Positions 49,697-50,158 of a DNA stretch of 50,158 nt are shown here, in pieces. Origin of the DNA: Lentisphaeria bacterium (GTDB lineage Bacteria > Verrucomicrobiota > Lentisphaeria > Victivallales > Victivallaceae). The notes under the pieces are model-generated. The model was given only the letters and a program-made list of their open reading frames with translations, was not told the DNA's origin and made no database searches. A program made the translations under genes and the position numbers. Positions within the stretch are counted from its first letter, which is position 1; every line of letters starts with the position of its first letter. Location: assembly GCA_017508135.1 (NCBI GenBank), contig JAFVZN010000016.1:1-50158 (forward strand). The letters run 5' to 3'.

Positions 49697-50158
49697 ATGA
49701 AAATTGAAAAAATCAGTATGTATCGTGTTTGCAATCCGATCAAAAATCCGTACACCACTGCTTTTGGCACCCAGAAGGCGTTCAATTCCGTGGTGGTGAA
49801 ACTTGAGTCAGAAGGTTTCTCCGGTTGGGGCGAAGTTGCTCCCGGCGGCGGACCGATGTTTTCCTGCTATACTGACAAGACGACCTTTACTATTGCCCGG
49901 GATTTTATCGTTCCCAAGGTGCTGGGACGCAACTTTGATTCCGGAGCCGAATTGCAGCAGCTTCTTGCTCCCATCCGCGGAAATGAGTATGCCAAAGCGG
50001 CATTTGACGTTGCTCTCTGGGATCTGCTCTCCCGCAAGCAGGGGATACCTTTGAAACAGGCTATCGGAGGAACCCATGAAAAAGCATCCATTGGTTACTG
50101 CTTCGGCGTGTTGAAAACTTTTGATGATCTGATTGCCGGTATCGACAAAATGACTTCA
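49697..50158 (+). CDS. Enolase-superfamily enzyme, MenC/NAAAR-like (partial, runs off the end)
   Basis: 154 codons present, open to the window end. It begins MKIEKISMYRV, then NPYTTAFGTQ, the substrate-specificity loop typical of o-succinylbenzoate synthases and N-acylamino acid racemases, followed by GFSGWGEVAPGGGPMFSCYT and EYAKAAFDVALWDLLSRKQGIPLKQAIGG. The metal ligands and catalytic lysines lie in the missing part. AGGAGG lies 7 nt upstream. Menaquinone synthesis, racemisation or acid-sugar dehydration cannot be told apart from this half. Confidence 0.88.
   Translation, partial: MKIEKISMYRVCNPIKNPYTTAFGTQKAFNSVVVKLESEGFSGWGEVAPGGGPMFSCYTDKTTFTIARDFIVPKVLGRNFDSGAELQQLLAPIRGNEYAKAAFDVALWDLLSRKQGIPLKQAIGGTHEKASIGYCFGVLKTFDDLIAGIDKMTS

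Overview
The window reads as a chromosomal piece of a Gram-negative, carbohydrate-degrading bacterium. Lipoproteins, a MurC/MurG/FtsW/FtsQ-type cell wall set, secreted polysaccharide-active enzymes and a LacI-controlled sugar module fit a gut or marine member of the PVC group. Lentisphaerota (Victivallales-like) is my best guess; it rests on gene content alone and no rRNA is present to test it. DNA is moderately GC-rich by eye, and promoters repeatedly look like TTGACA/TTGACT, 17 bp, TATATT/TATAGT.

Layout. 0.3-5.3 kb: a Na+/H+ antiporter divergent from a LacI regulator and its likely targets, an (alpha/alpha)6-type protein and an AGE-family epimerase, with near-identical operator-like sites before the regulator and before the operon. 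5.3-11.1 kb (minus): a zinc uptake operon (znuA-znuC-znuB) that runs on into a TPR lipoprotein, DNA primase and another lipoprotein. 11.1-17.2 kb (minus): a polysaccharide operon of two paralogous large putative glycosidases (one cytoplasmic, one secreted) and a secreted heparinase II/III-like lyase. 17.4-19.6 kb: a promoter, a structured 5' leader, a thioester-reductase-like SDR, hisF and a strong terminator. 19.6-25.6 kb: FtsQ-like protein, a PurD with an unusual membrane tail, a Dpp-type permease and a U32 protein. 25.6-28.6 kb: a zinc-ribbon/acidic protein, a SEC59/VTE5-type kinase, OppF and a PP2C phosphatase. 28.7-34.4 kb: a MurC-like ligase, then a zinc-ribbon coiled coil / AlbA_2 / DinG-helicase operon. 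34.4-37.8 kb: a small membrane protein, a polytopic membrane protein and an ABC exporter with overlapping or abutting frames. 37.9-42.6 kb (minus): UDP-sugar pyrophosphorylase-ftsW-murG, then a small exported protein and a DciA-like protein.

The last part is the least ordinary. Between 42,677 and 48,690 lies a 6.0 kb segment bounded by imperfect inverted repeats (about 67 of 93 positions identical by hand count). It carries a 21-bp palindromic hairpin, a tandem duplication of a 123-nt structured unit ending in a terminator, a CE7 esterase/AP-superfamily operon, a near-perfect 56-nt palindrome, and a convergent operon of a quinone oxidoreductase and a fusion of a type I 3-dehydroquinase-like domain with an SDR. 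Outside it, a LysR regulator faces an enolase-superfamily gene, with a palindrome near -64 of the predicted start site. I saw no transposase, CRISPR array, tRNA or rRNA.
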